64,000 bases of DNA from Aquirufa ecclesiirivi (lineage in GTDB: Bacteria; Bacteroidota; Bacteroidia; Cytophagales; Spirosomataceae), in contig NZ_JAANOP010000009.1 of NCBI RefSeq assembly GCF_011250515.1, positions 62,001 to 126,000 of the forward strand, given 5' to 3'. Below, piece by piece: positions 7,439-14,770 of the stretch (positions within the stretch are counted from its first letter, which is position 1; each line of letters begins with the position of its first letter). Position numbers and translations under genes: made by a program. The notes below the pieces were generated by a model. That model saw only the letters and a program-made list of their open reading frames with translations, made no database searches and was not told where the DNA came from.

Positions 7439-10150
7439 CTACTTGTCTCCTAGGCTTTTATAATGCTCTTTGCGCATTTGCTCGACATTATCCATCTCGA
7501 CCCTTTTCTTAATTTTCTTCCAATCGATGGTCTTATTGTATTTTTTCATCGTTACTTCTGGCTGAAAAATACGTCGGTCAGGAAAAACAAAATCCACAGG
7601 ACCAAAGTCGGGCTTATCTGTAAAGAAATCATCTAGCAACGTAGCTGTTTGATCATAATGATTCACGCTAGGTACTCCAAAATTGGTATAGATCAAACGT
7701 AATAAGGACCCAAAATTGGCATGTTTGTGAGATACATAATTACGCTTCACATAAGGTCCGGCCATCATCAAGACACTTCGGTGGGCATCTACGTGGTCTA
7801 CCCCTCCTTGTGGGTCATCTTCTGTAACGATCACCAGCATATTTTTCCAATAAGGCGTAGTTGATAAAAAATTAATCATTCTGGCTAATGCCAAATCATT
7901 ATCTGCCATAAAAGAATGATTGCTCACATATCCATCTTCAGGTCTAGGATCTGAACCATGGTCATTGGGTAACTGAATAGTCACTACCGAAGGCATTTTT
8001 TTCTTGCCTGTTAACCACAACTTAGTAAATTCTGATTCAAATTGCTCCGCACGGAACATGTCTGGAATATCCATATTGAAACCCGCATAATTGTGGCTTG
8101 TATTCTTCCACAAGGCTTTTTGCATGGGAACCATGACCACATGACCCGCTCCTGTCAAGGTATCAAACCATTCTTCTCGCGTATGAGCCGTTTCATTCGC
8201 TTCTCCAAAATTGTAAAAAGAAATATTTTTGCGCTCCAAAGCCTCCCACAGTCCACCTACTTCCGCATAATCTTCTGGATCAATACTTCCTGTGGTACCA
8301 GGATGTCTTCTACCCGGTGCTTTGGAGAATATTTTAGCTGATTTACTAACACTAGAATTCGCTTCGACCCATTCATTCGGTATCACGCCCACCATCCAGT
8401 GATGTCCATGGATGGATGCATCACTGTCACAATAAAAATTATCACTCATCGCAAATCGCTTGGCTAAGAGTGAATGATTCGGCATCACATTGACGTTATG
8501 GAAAGTCGTTTTCAAGGAATCCGGCAAAACTACGGTTTGATTTAAGCCATAACGAGCGATGGTAGAATCGCCATTGGCTCCTTTAAATTGACCAAAAATC
8601 TCATCGTAGGTACGGTTTTCCTTGGTAATGTAAACGATGTGCTTGATGGGAGATTGAGCCTGTTTGTTTTTATCCAAGGAAAGAATCTTATTCCCCCTAC
8701 CCTTGGCTGAATATTCTTGGTACGTATTGTTCTTTACTTCTTGTGTATAAGCTGCTAATTGTGCCTCATTGGGCATATTAATTGTTTGGAATGTACCTAA
8801 TTGAATATCCCCTACATAGGAACCTTGTTCTGGCGCTTTAAAGTCTTTACCTCCATTGGGTCCTGCTCCATAGCCACGGCAAGTCGTAACATAGAGCGTT
8901 TTCTCATCGGCAGATAGTCGCACTCGTGTCGGCCCCCAACCCGTTGGAATAAAACCTTTGGTTTTTTGACTTGGGATATCAATTACTGCCACGGCATTTA
9001 ATCCTAATAAGGTCACATATAAGGTTTTTTCATCTTTACTAAGACATAAACCAAAAGGCAAATAACCCCTGCGTTTATCCAAAATCGGATTCAATTTGAT
9101 CGGAATATGGGATTTAATTTGTTTGGTGGCATAGTCCAACACCGCAATATTATCGTTGGTAGCATTACTCACATAAGCAAATTTAGAACTGACAGCCAAA
9201 GAGTTGGGGCTAGATCCACCTACCACTTCCATCTCTTCCACCATTTCACCTAATTGGAAACCTGGTTTGTATTTTTTGGTAATTTGATTATTCGACAAAT
9301 TAATTTGAAAAATACTCATCGCCTCATCCGAACGAGGGTCACCTACCCCTGGAATCTTTTTTCCCATGATTTCAGTGCCTTCACGAGATTCTTTGGTGTC
9401 GTTGGCATAGGGATGCCAAGGGATATGTTGTTTCTGTAAATTGGCCAGGTTGGTTCCTTCCACCAAGGGATATGAATACATCCCCACATTGGCGACAAAA
9501 GCATTTAGGTGATCAGGACTTAAAGATATACCAAAAGGTTGACGCCCAGTAGGCACCAAAGCCACGATTTCTCCACTATCGGCCTTCATCCGCACCATTC
9601 TAAAATTAGCACGATCTAAGACCAATAATTCGTTTAGTTCAGGCAATAAAACCAAATCAGAAGTAAAGCTATCGTCAAAATCATAGCCTTTGAAAGTTCC
9701 GTTTAAACTAAAAGTCTTTAGGATTTTACCTGTAGACAATTCTACGACCAACACATTCCCAGAATCTCCCCCACTGAGGTAAATCCATTCACTATTGGGA
9801 GAAAAGGCAATACCTAAATAGGTGCTTTTCCCATAAGGAGAAAGTTTGGAAGGAGTTCCATAAGGCGGAAAGCGTTTCGAGACCTGTTTTTCTAAATTAA
9901 TACGCGTAAAAGCACCATTATGTAGCGTAACGGCCCATTTCCCGTCTGGACTAACCGCCATACCAAATGGATCGCTGTTGATACGAAGCGTTTTACCAGC
10001 CGGTTTCACCAATCGACCAGAAGGTAATACGGAATAACCATTGACGTCAATTTTGGCTGGCAAATCTCGCCCTGGAACTTCTAAAATTGTTTGTGCACTA
10101 ACTTGAAATACACAAAATGAGAGGAAAATAGATTTTAATATAGTTTTCAT
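7439..10150 (-). CDS. exported YncE-type beta-propeller fused to phosphoesterase (alkaline phosphatase superfamily)
   Basis: This is a 903-residue two-domain protein. A signal peptide (MKTILKSIFLSFCVFQVSAQ) is followed by a YVTN/YncE-like propeller at residues ~30-440 with repeated FGMAVSPDGKWA, GIAFSPNSEWIY and TLYVTLLGLNAVAVID blades. From about residue 500 a PF04185-like phosphoesterase domain begins: ENRTYDEIFG (511-520), DNFYCDSDASIHGHHW (570-585) and TEDDPQGGVDHVDAHRS near the end, supplying the metal-binding Asp/His residues. The fusion is common in Bacteroidota and its substrate is unknown; a phosphodiester, phospholipid or phosphonate is possible. It acts in the periplasm or at the surface. 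It is transcribed alone, away from the accessory island. Confidence 0.9.
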   Translation of the reverse strand: MKTILKSIFLSFCVFQVSAQTILEVPGRDLPAKIDVNGYSVLPSGRLVKPAGKTLRINSDPFGMAVSPDGKWAVTLHNGAFTRINLEKQVSKRFPPYGTPSKLSPYGKSTYLGIAFSPNSEWIYLSGGDSGNVLVVELSTGKILKTFSLNGTFKGYDFDDSFTSDLVLLPELNELLVLDRANFRMVRMKADSGEIVALVPTGRQPFGISLSPDHLNAFVANVGMYSYPLVEGTNLANLQKQHIPWHPYANDTKESREGTEIMGKKIPGVGDPRSDEAMSIFQINLSNNQITKKYKPGFQLGEMVEEMEVVGGSSPNSLAVSSKFAYVSNATNDNIAVLDYATKQIKSHIPIKLNPILDKRRGYLPFGLCLSKDEKTLYVTLLGLNAVAVIDIPSQKTKGFIPTGWGPTRVRLSADEKTLYVTTCRGYGAGPNGGKDFKAPEQGSYVGDIQLGTFQTINMPNEAQLAAYTQEVKNNTYQEYSAKGRGNKILSLDKNKQAQSPIKHIVYITKENRTYDEIFGQFKGANGDSTIARYGLNQTVVLPDSLKTTFHNVNVMPNHSLLAKRFAMSDNFYCDSDASIHGHHWMVGVIPNEWVEANSSVSKSAKIFSKAPGRRHPGTTGSIDPEDYAEVGGLWEALERKNISFYNFGEANETAHTREEWFDTLTGAGHVVMVPMQKALWKNTSHNYAGFNMDIPDMFRAEQFESEFTKLWLTGKKKMPSVVTIQLPNDHGSDPRPEDGYVSNHSFMADNDLALARMINFLSTTPYWKNMLVIVTEDDPQGGVDHVDAHRSVLMMAGPYVKRNYVSHKHANFGSLLRLIYTNFGVPSVNHYDQTATLLDDFFTDKPDFGPVDFVFPDRRIFQPEVTMKKYNKTIDWKKIKKRVEMDNVEQMRKEHYKSLGDK

Positions 10151-10269
10151 AGGTTTAAATAATTTAACGAAGGTAAGATTCTTCTGCTAAAGGCTTATTA
10201 AGTAAGGGTTAAAATATCAGTAAAAATGGTAAGTAATTTGGGTGCTTTGTGAAACATTTAGTTTCGTTT

Positions 10270-10373
10270 CTGCTACCCATTGATATTTGATAATACTTGG
10301 TATATTTGGGTTAATCTAACCTCTTTATGTTAATACACCTATTTGTGTATTTATTTTAGATATAGGGTAGCAG
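10270..10373. repeat. nested imperfect inverted repeat at the left edge of the accessory island
   Basis: The arms CTGCTACCC (10270-10278) and GGGTAGCAG (10365-10373) are exact inverted copies. Between them lie the palindrome GGTTAATCTAACC (10309-10321) and a second inverted pair, AATACACCT (10332-10340) with AGGTGTATT (10372-10380). The whole 10151-10430 gap has no gene, and the structure sits just upstream of an orphan gene, like the one at 11064-11174. Confidence 0.5.
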
Positions 10374-10430
10374 GTGTATTCTAGTTAGGTGCAATACTGC
10401 TTGACAATTCAAAACTAAACTTTATACAAT

Positions 10431-11021
10431 ATGGACGCATTTAAACAGCAGCAAGTTTTAGTTCAATATATCAACCAATATAAACCTGTTATCGACAAAA
10501 CCCTTACAGCACTTCGAGCCAATAAAGGAAACCTTCATATTCCTTATGCTCAATTTCTATTTTCTGTAATAGACTACTATGGATTATTGTACATTGTTGC
10601 CACGACAAGACGATTTAATAAGCGAGACAAGAACAATTTCCTTGACTTCTTTGCATCCTCTTATTTTCCCTCTGTTGACACATGCAAAAAGTCATTTCTA
10701 TACTTTGTAAGAAACGGAATAATACATCAAATCTTTTCGAAAGCAAGTAGTGTAGGGACTTCCGCTGAAAATAAATTGTTTTTTAAAGACACATCAAACG
10801 GAAACATACCTGCATTGAATTTAGACTATCTTGATAAAGTAACTATTTCAGCTATTGACAATTTCTCGAATGACCTTAAAACTAATTCTACTTACATAGA
10901 CAACTTGCATGACATACTATTAGTAACAAATTATGGACTTAATGACCATGTTGAATTGACTTCAGAATTTGATGGTTCATTCATTGGTGACATTAACAAA
11001 GTTTTCGACGACTGTATTTAA
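10431..11021 (+). CDS. orphan protein with HEPN-like RN-x3-H motif
   Basis: This 196-residue protein is not one I can name. It is predicted to be mainly alpha-helical and soluble, with no signal peptide. The stretch FLYFVRNGIIHQIF contains R94-N-G-I-I-H99, the R-x4-H pattern of HEPN-type ribonucleases and related helical proteins, preceded by a long helix (LFSVIDYYGLLYIV). HEPN proteins are common as toxins or defence effectors; the link here is inference from one motif. The gene is AT-rich and alone, flanked by inverted repeats on both sides, and no antitoxin-like partner overlaps it. ATG at 10431 is the only plausible start. Confidence 0.6.
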   Translation: MDAFKQQQVLVQYINQYKPVIDKTLTALRANKGNLHIPYAQFLFSVIDYYGLLYIVATTRRFNKRDKNNFLDFFASSYFPSVDTCKKSFLYFVRNGIIHQIFSKASSVGTSAENKLFFKDTSNGNIPALNLDYLDKVTISAIDNFSNDLKTNSTYIDNLHDILLVTNYGLNDHVELTSEFDGSFIGDINKVFDDCI

Positions 11022-11063
11022 TATATGACACCCCAAAAATTAAAGTACTGTACCTGACACGGG

Positions 11064-11174
11064 TTTTGCGTAGACGGGGTGATGAGCAAACTTGGAGCTT
11101 TGTTTTTCTATTCAACTTCGGTGAAGGTTGACTGTTTTGTGCTCCGATATCCACTTATTTGCAAAGCCGCAAAA
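11064..11174. repeat. long imperfect hairpin between orphan genes
   Basis: This intergenic stretch folds as nested inverted pairs: TTTTGCG (11064-11070) with CGCAAAA (11168-11174), GGAGC (11094-11098) with GCTCC (11141-11145), and CAACTTC (11113-11119) with GAAGGTTG (11123-11130) at the apex. It looks richer in G and C than the genes on either side. An open frame running through it from 11079 would add 42 residues to the next gene, but the structure suggests those are not translated. Confidence 0.5.
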
Positions 11175-11204
11175 ATTGGCAGTAATTTTCAGACCTATGG
11201 AACT

Positions 11205-11978
11205 ATGAAACATATTAAGAGAAAATTTTTATTTCATGACGTCTTGCAAAAAATGGAAATCCCGAAAAAGGGTGAATTCTTTGAAAAAAAGGACATTGAT
11301 CAAAAGTTCTTAAAAAAAAATTCTAAAGACAAAATTGCGATTTTGACAACTGAAACTGGAGAAAAAGTCTTTAGTTTTATATATAATAATAATGGAACTC
11401 ATTGTATGATTCCTGTTCCTGATTTTTCATTGGTTAATTATAATTTTGCGTATAAACTAAATATTGAAAGGAAAGGTCATAGAAAAAAATTAGTAAAAAA
11501 TTTGGCCGATTTAGATACTCTAGATGAAGTAAGCAACACATTTGCTTATGATTATCAAGGCTGTGCTAGTTCTTGTGTAATATGTCTTTTTACAGCAATA
11601 GAATGTTTTGTTAATGACATTATTCCAGAAAATTTCAAGTATGAAATTTATAGTGAACGTAAAACAGAAATTTATAATAAGCAACAGATACAAATTTCAA
11701 TTTCACTCATGGATAAATTAACTAAAGTTTTACCCATTGCTTTAGAAAAAAACTTTTTTGCAAATCCAACTCCAACCAATTCCCATATATATAATTTAAA
11801 AGATTTAAGAAATGAAATTATTCATACAAAATCAGATACAACTGGTCAAAATAATGTAGAAATTTTAAAGCGACTTTTAAATTTTAAATATGATGAAACT
11901 TTAATTGCAACATTTAAATTATTTAATTTTTACAAGGAAGGATTTATTGAAGAATGCCCTTGTGAAAAAGATTGGTAA
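11205..11978 (+). CDS. orphan protein with HEPN-like RN-x3-H motif
   Basis: This protein has about 257 residues from ATG 11205 (MKHIKRKFLFHDVL); a longer frame from 11079 runs through the hairpin and is rejected. The C-terminal half reads like a HEPN domain: a helix with CLFTAIECFVNDIIPE, then a basic linker, then LKDLRNEIIHTKSDT with R202-N-E-I-I-H207 as the R-x4-H motif. The N-terminal ~100 residues are unlike anything I recognise. Base composition is very AT-rich. It follows another protein with the same motif, which is a reason to suspect a shared role such as RNA cleavage or phage defence, though this is not shown. An inverted repeat (CCAATAGC / GCTATTGG, 11990-12029) follows the stop. 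Confidence 0.6.
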   Translation: MKHIKRKFLFHDVLQKMEIPKKGEFFEKKDIDQKFLKKNSKDKIAILTTETGEKVFSFIYNNNGTHCMIPVPDFSLVNYNFAYKLNIERKGHRKKLVKNLADLDTLDEVSNTFAYDYQGCASSCVICLFTAIECFVNDIIPENFKYEIYSERKTEIYNKQQIQISISLMDKLTKVLPIALEKNFFANPTPTNSHIYNLKDLRNEIIHTKSDTTGQNNVEILKRLLNFKYDETLIATFKLFNFYKEGFIEECPCEKDW

Positions 11979-12021
11979 AAAAACTACTACCAATAGCCGT
12001 TTCAAGAAATAGCTAAAATCC

Positions 12022-12081
12022 GCTATTGGACATATTCCGAAGGGTCATGTCGAACGATAGATGAAAGGGATTTGCAATCCC
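12022..12081 (+). repeat. REP-like palindromic repeat 1 (forward, solo)
   Basis: This is a solo copy of the island's ~63-bp repeat: a first hairpin around CCGAAGGGTCATGTCGAA, a linker CGATAGATGAAA, then a second perfect hairpin GGGATTTGCAATCCC. Its left arm has diverged (GCTATTGGACAT). It is followed at about 12096-12120 by a single reversed copy of the 39-bp hairpin unit. Confidence 0.8.
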
Positions 12082-12095
12082 ATGATATTATTTTA

Positions 12096-12120
12096 GTTAG
12101 CTTCGAGAGCCTCAGCCAAC
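12096..12120 (-). repeat. single copy of the 39-bp hairpin unit (reverse)
   Basis: GTTAGCTTCGAGAGCCTC followed by AGCCAAC is the reverse complement of the unit repeated at 14538-14754. The left arm reads GTTAGCT against AGCCAAC on the right. Confidence 0.65.
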
Positions 12121-12179
12121 TTTTATAGTAAAATCACCACCTTCACCAAGCCACCTATCGTTATACTCAATCCAAAAAA

Positions 12180-12818
12180 ATGCTGCTACTTTGTAAAATA
12201 CAATGTGAAGAGTTCATCAATGACATGTATAACAATGAATATTTGTATTTCAACTGGTTAGGCGAATTTCGAAGTAAAGATTCTGACAACTCAGGCCGAC
12301 TAGATCCTAGAGAATTAAATACCAAAACAACCCAACTAAAGACTCTAAAATTGAAAGTTGAGGGTAAGGATTTTCTCCTTCATGAAATAAGTAAAGAATT
12401 CAAGGGACAATTCATCGAGCACCTTGCAGATGCAAAAATAAACTCCTGTTCATTGCATTTGCTAGAAGTTGAATTCGGACAAATTCCAACAACCTTTAAT
12501 CACAAACTATTGAATATGGGTGATAAAATGCTACTCATCTACGACTGGCAAAAGTTCTTTGAAATTCTTGATAAATCAATTGAAGAATTGGGCTATCAGT
12601 ATTCAAGGAAAAAGTTGTTGTATTATGACCCGACTAATCATAATGGAGAACTTACTCTTCACCACAAAGACAATAAATTCAAATATCAAAATGAGTACCG
12701 GATATTAATTGCTCCAACAAACCAAAAGGCTATGATGGTCTATTTACCAGGTTTGAAATCCATCAGCCAAGTAGTGGACACCAATGACTACATGAAAATA
12801 AGTATTAAAATTGAATAA
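12180..12818 (+). CDS. orphan protein, possibly DUF2971-like
   Basis: This 212-residue soluble protein has no recognised name. The N-terminal segment (YNNEYLYFNWLGEFRSKD with GRLDPRE following) and the C-terminal FKYQNEYRILIAP resemble a loose group of uncharacterised proteins (DUF2971 and relatives) that begin with a short tract ending in a phenylalanine-arginine motif and end with a YxxExEYR-type strand. This resemblance is by eye only. The frame upstream of ATG 12180 is open to a stop at 12129 without another start. An inverted repeat AATTGAGAA / TTCTCAATT (12822-12859) followed by Ts may terminate it. It lies between two solo REP-like repeats. Confidence 0.55.
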   Translation: MLLLCKIQCEEFINDMYNNEYLYFNWLGEFRSKDSDNSGRLDPRELNTKTTQLKTLKLKVEGKDFLLHEISKEFKGQFIEHLADAKINSCSLHLLEVEFGQIPTTFNHKLLNMGDKMLLIYDWQKFFEILDKSIEELGYQYSRKKLLYYDPTNHNGELTLHHKDNKFKYQNEYRILIAPTNQKAMMVYLPGLKSISQVVDTNDYMKISIKIE

Positions 12819-12821
12819 CAG

Positions 12822-12862
12822 AATTGAGAATAACTTTGCTACTCACCATGTTCTCAATTTTG
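12822..12862 (+). terminator. possible terminator after the 212-residue orphan gene
   Basis: A 9-bp perfect inverted repeat (AATTGAGAA / TTCTCAATT) with a 20-nt loop is followed by TT before REP-like repeat 2 begins. The loop is long, so the call is tentative. Confidence 0.4.
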
Positions 12863-12924
12863 CTGTTCGACAAGTTCCGAAGGGTCATGTCGGACGACAG
12901 ATGAAAGGGATTTTTAAACCCAGA
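12862..12924 (+). repeat. REP-like palindromic repeat 2 (forward, solo)
   Basis: This begins GCTGTTCGACAAGTTCCGAA and continues with GGGTCATGTCGGACGACAG and a degenerate second hairpin (GGGATTTTTAAACCC). It is the same orientation as repeats 1, 3 and 6, with several substitutions in the arms. Confidence 0.8.
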
Positions 12925-13041
12925 CATCCACAAAAAAATCACAAACAATTTGCCGTTTAATTGCTAAAATGTAGCATTTTGTTTCTGCATTATTTTTTAT
13001 CTTGGTTGACAGTTTCTGCACCGAAAACAGCAACAGCGCAA

Positions 13042-13276
13042 GGCGTGGAAACGTTAGCTACAACTGTTCCGGACCGACAGTGCTATGACTTCGGGGTTAA
13101 GAAAACACATTGAATGACTGCCCACCTTTTGCCCTTCGACAGCAGACAAGTACAAACTTTTAAGTTCTGTGCTTCTCTTTTGGGTTTCGTGCGGATGGAC
13201 AGTAATCCAATATCTAAAGGTCGACAGCGAACTGACGACAAAACCAATCTGGAACAACTACAACTAACTTTACGCC
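13042..13276. repeat. 235-bp segment bounded by imperfect terminal inverted repeats
   Basis: The left end (13042-13073, GGCGTGGAAACGTTAGCTAC onward to GTTCCGGA) matches the reverse complement of the right end (13248-13276, GGCGTAAAGTTAGTTGTAG onward to GTTCCAGA) with a few gaps and substitutions. The interior carries no convincing gene; a 67-residue minus-strand frame inside looks spurious. It could be a small non-autonomous mobile element or a recombination site with long folding arms. Confidence 0.5.
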
Positions 13277-13296
13277 CCTAAACAATGAGATAAAAA

Positions 13297-13322
13297 ATAG
13301 CCATCCAAAAATGGATGGCTAT
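13297..13322 (-). terminator. rho-independent terminator next to the tRNA remnant
   Basis: A perfect 11-bp stem ATAGCCATCCA / TGGATGGCTAT with an AAAA loop, followed on the minus strand by T-rich sequence. It is placed relative to the tRNA-like remnant just as the hairpin at 23208-23232 is placed relative to intact tRNA-Glu. Confidence 0.75.
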
Positions 13323-13326
13323 AATG

Positions 13327-13355
13327 TGGCGGGGCACTGGCATCGAACCAGTTCA
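13327..13355 (-). pseudogene. candidate tRNA 3'-end remnant
   Basis: Read on the minus strand, 13352-13336 is ACTGGTTCGATGCCAGT, a complete T-arm (5-bp stem, 7-nt loop TTCGATG with the conserved C56 and A58), followed by GCCCCGC as the 3' acceptor strand and CCA-like bases. No anticodon arm, D-arm or 5' acceptor strand precedes it. It is followed by a terminator. It could be the leftover of a tRNA gene, or the attachment-site duplicate left by an integrated element. Confidence 0.5.
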
Positions 13356-13369
13356 CTAGCATATAATAT

Positions 13370-13513
13370 TTAAAACTTGACACAAATTATTAGTTGGTTG
13401 ACCGACCCGCCTGCAATGCCAACGCCACCGCCAATCTGCACAATATTTACGCTTAAAAAAGTTAGGATAAATCCAATTGTGATATGTGCGACAACAGCTT
13501 TTAAAATTTCCAT
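13370..13513 (-). CDS. possible 47-residue membrane protein
   Basis: A short frame starts at ATG 13513 (MEILKAVVAHITIGFILTFL) and is nearly all hydrophobic, with a glycine-rich second half (VQIGGGVGIAGG). An A-rich stretch precedes the start. A longer frame begins at 13636 but its first 41 residues look non-coding. It lies directly beside the tRNA remnant. No family is recognised; it may be a chance frame. Confidence 0.25.
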   Translation of the reverse strand: MEILKAVVAHITIGFILTFLSVNIVQIGGGVGIAGGSVNQLIICVKF

Positions 13514-13691
13514 AAAATTTATTTTTTTTAAGTTAATATTCAAGTGACTGATAACGGCAACCAAAACCTCTTTTAAATGCCAAACTTTAAAGAACTCTGC
13601 TAGGGTTCCCAGATTTTCAGGTTTCCCAATATGCAAATATATTATATTTTATGGGCGACACTAAAAAACATTTAAAATCTCTGCTGTCTCC

Positions 13692-13755
13692 GCTGTTCGA
13701 CATGTTCCAAAAGGGTCATGTCGAACGATAGATAAAAGGGATTTGTAATCCCAGA
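13692..13755 (+). repeat. REP-like palindromic repeat 3 (left end of RAYT copy 1)
   Basis: Hairpin 1 has arms TTCGACATG and CATGTCGAA around TTCCAAAAGGGT; hairpin 2 is GGGATTTGTAATCCC. This copy keeps both stems perfect. Confidence 0.88.
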
Positions 13756-13891
13756 CATATCCCAATAAATCAACAATACTCCAATAAACTGATTTCGTAC
13801 CACTGTTATCAGTTTACAAATTACTATTGTTCATTTGCTGGTTTATTTTTGAAAACAAAAAAACCTCAATATGTCCATTTGATCTGTAACC

Positions 13892-14419
13892 ATGGCTCAT
13901 TTATATTCCATTCAAGACCCGCAAGGTCAATATTTTATCACTTGTACCGTCCATCAATGGGTTGATATATTTACGAGGAAACTATATGTCGATATCTTAT
14001 TGGATAGTTTACGCTTTTGTCAACAAAAGAAAGGTCTAAAAATTCATGCTTGGGTTATCATGAGTAATCATAACCATCTGATTGTTAGTAGTGAAGTTGA
14101 AAATCTATCTAACATAATCCGTGATTTCAAAAAATTCACTTCTAAACAAATTTTTGAAGCAATAAAATCCAATCCTAAAGAAAGTAGGAAAAATTGGTTG
14201 CTCTGGTTATTCACAAAAGATGAACAAATCTGTTTTTGGCAAGCTGGTTATCATGGTAAAGAAATCCTAACTCAATCTTTCTTTGAAAATAAATTGGATT
14301 ACATCCATTTAAATCCTGTTAGAGCAGGGTTTATTGAAAAGGAAGAAGAATACATGTATAGCAGTTGTAGCGATTATTATGGTACAAGAAAGGGGTTGTT
14401 GGAGCTTGATATAGCATAA
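13892..14419 (+). CDS. REP-associated tyrosine transposase (RAYT, IS200/Y1_Tnp type), copy 1
   Basis: This is a 175-residue Y1 transposase of the RAYT group, thought to mobilise REP palindromes by single-strand cutting and joining. The catalytic tyrosine is Y137 in FENKLDYIHLNPVRAG, a family hallmark. The metal-binding HUH motif is altered: H60-N61-H62 here, against H-I-H in copy 2, caused by one A/T change. The only other protein difference is Leu4 versus Ser4. Asn at the hydrophobic position may weaken the enzyme, but both histidines remain. The start is ATG in ACCATGGCTCAT. It is flanked by inverted palindromic repeats that are presumably its substrates. Confidence 0.9.
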   Translation: MAHLYSIQDPQGQYFITCTVHQWVDIFTRKLYVDILLDSLRFCQQKKGLKIHAWVIMSNHNHLIVSSEVENLSNIIRDFKKFTSKQIFEAIKSNPKESRKNWLLWLFTKDEQICFWQAGYHGKEILTQSFFENKLDYIHLNPVRAGFIEKEEEYMYSSCSDYYGTRKGLLELDIA

Positions 14420-14467
14420 TAGTCCTTTTGATCCCTTGGAAAATGTCTTATAAGTTTTAATATTTAA

Positions 14468-14530
14468 TCTGGGATTACAAATCCCTATTATCTGTCGTTC
14501 GACATGACCCTTCGGAACATGTCAAACAGC
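14468..14530 (-). repeat. REP-like palindromic repeat 4 (right end of RAYT copy 1)
   Basis: This is the reverse-orientation copy: TCTGGGATTACAAATCCC, then TCGTTCGACATGACCCTTCG and GAACATGTCAAACAGC. It pairs with repeat 3 as an inverted terminal repeat. Confidence 0.88.
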
Positions 14531-14537
14531 ATTGGGT

Positions 14538-14754
14538 GTTGGCTGAGGCTCCCGAAGCCAACAAAACGCTCGACGTTGGCTGAGGCTCCCGAAGCCAACA
14601 AATCACTCTCGACGTTGGCTGAGGCACTCGAAGCCAACAATACACACTCGACGTTGGCTGAGGCTCTCGAAGCCAACAAATCACTCTCGACGTTGGTTGA
14701 GGCTCTCGAAGCCAACAAATCATTATCGACGTTGGCTGAGACTCTCGAAGCCAA
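14538..14754. repeat. tandem array of 39-bp hairpin units (six copies)
   Basis: Unit starts lie at 14538 (shortened), 14571, 14610, 14649, 14688 and 14727. Each contains GTTGGCT, GAGGCTCTCGA and AGCCAAC, a 7-bp perfect stem with an 11-nt loop, then an A/C/T-rich linker ending CGAC. Units differ by only a few bases. Because 39 is a multiple of three, several false open frames run through it on both strands. It starts 8 bp outside the right end of RAYT copy 1. Confidence 0.9.
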
Positions 14755-14770
14755 AATTATTTTTTAACTT

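Larger units (their letters stand above)
13692..14530 (+). mobile_element. RAYT element copy 1 (REPtron-like unit)
   Basis: This 839-bp unit has a transposase gene flanked by the same ~63-bp repeat in opposite orientations: forward at 13692-13755 and reverse at 14468-14530. It is nearly identical to the unit at 15859-16696, differing mainly in the outer repeats and a short leader, so one is a recent copy of the other. No target-site duplication is evident by eye. Confidence 0.8.

Noticed and set aside
11079-11204. N-terminal extension of the second orphan protein
   Set aside because: The extra 42 codons coincide with the intergenic hairpin; ATG 11205 is the better start.
13054-13257. 67-residue minus-strand frame
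   Set aside because: It lies inside the inverted-repeat-bounded segment, with no recognisable protein features.
13892-14419. HNH endonuclease
   Set aside because: The H-N-H string is a one-base change in the HUH motif of a Y1 transposase; copy 2 shows the normal form.
14538-14754. CRISPR-like array
   Set aside because: Units are contiguous and near-identical with no unique spacers, and no cas genes are nearby.
14475-14767. Several overlapping open frames with repeated residues (such as LLASRAS and LAEAPEAN)
   Set aside because: They come from the 39-bp tandem array; unit length is a multiple of three, so all frames stay open. No start signal or known domain.
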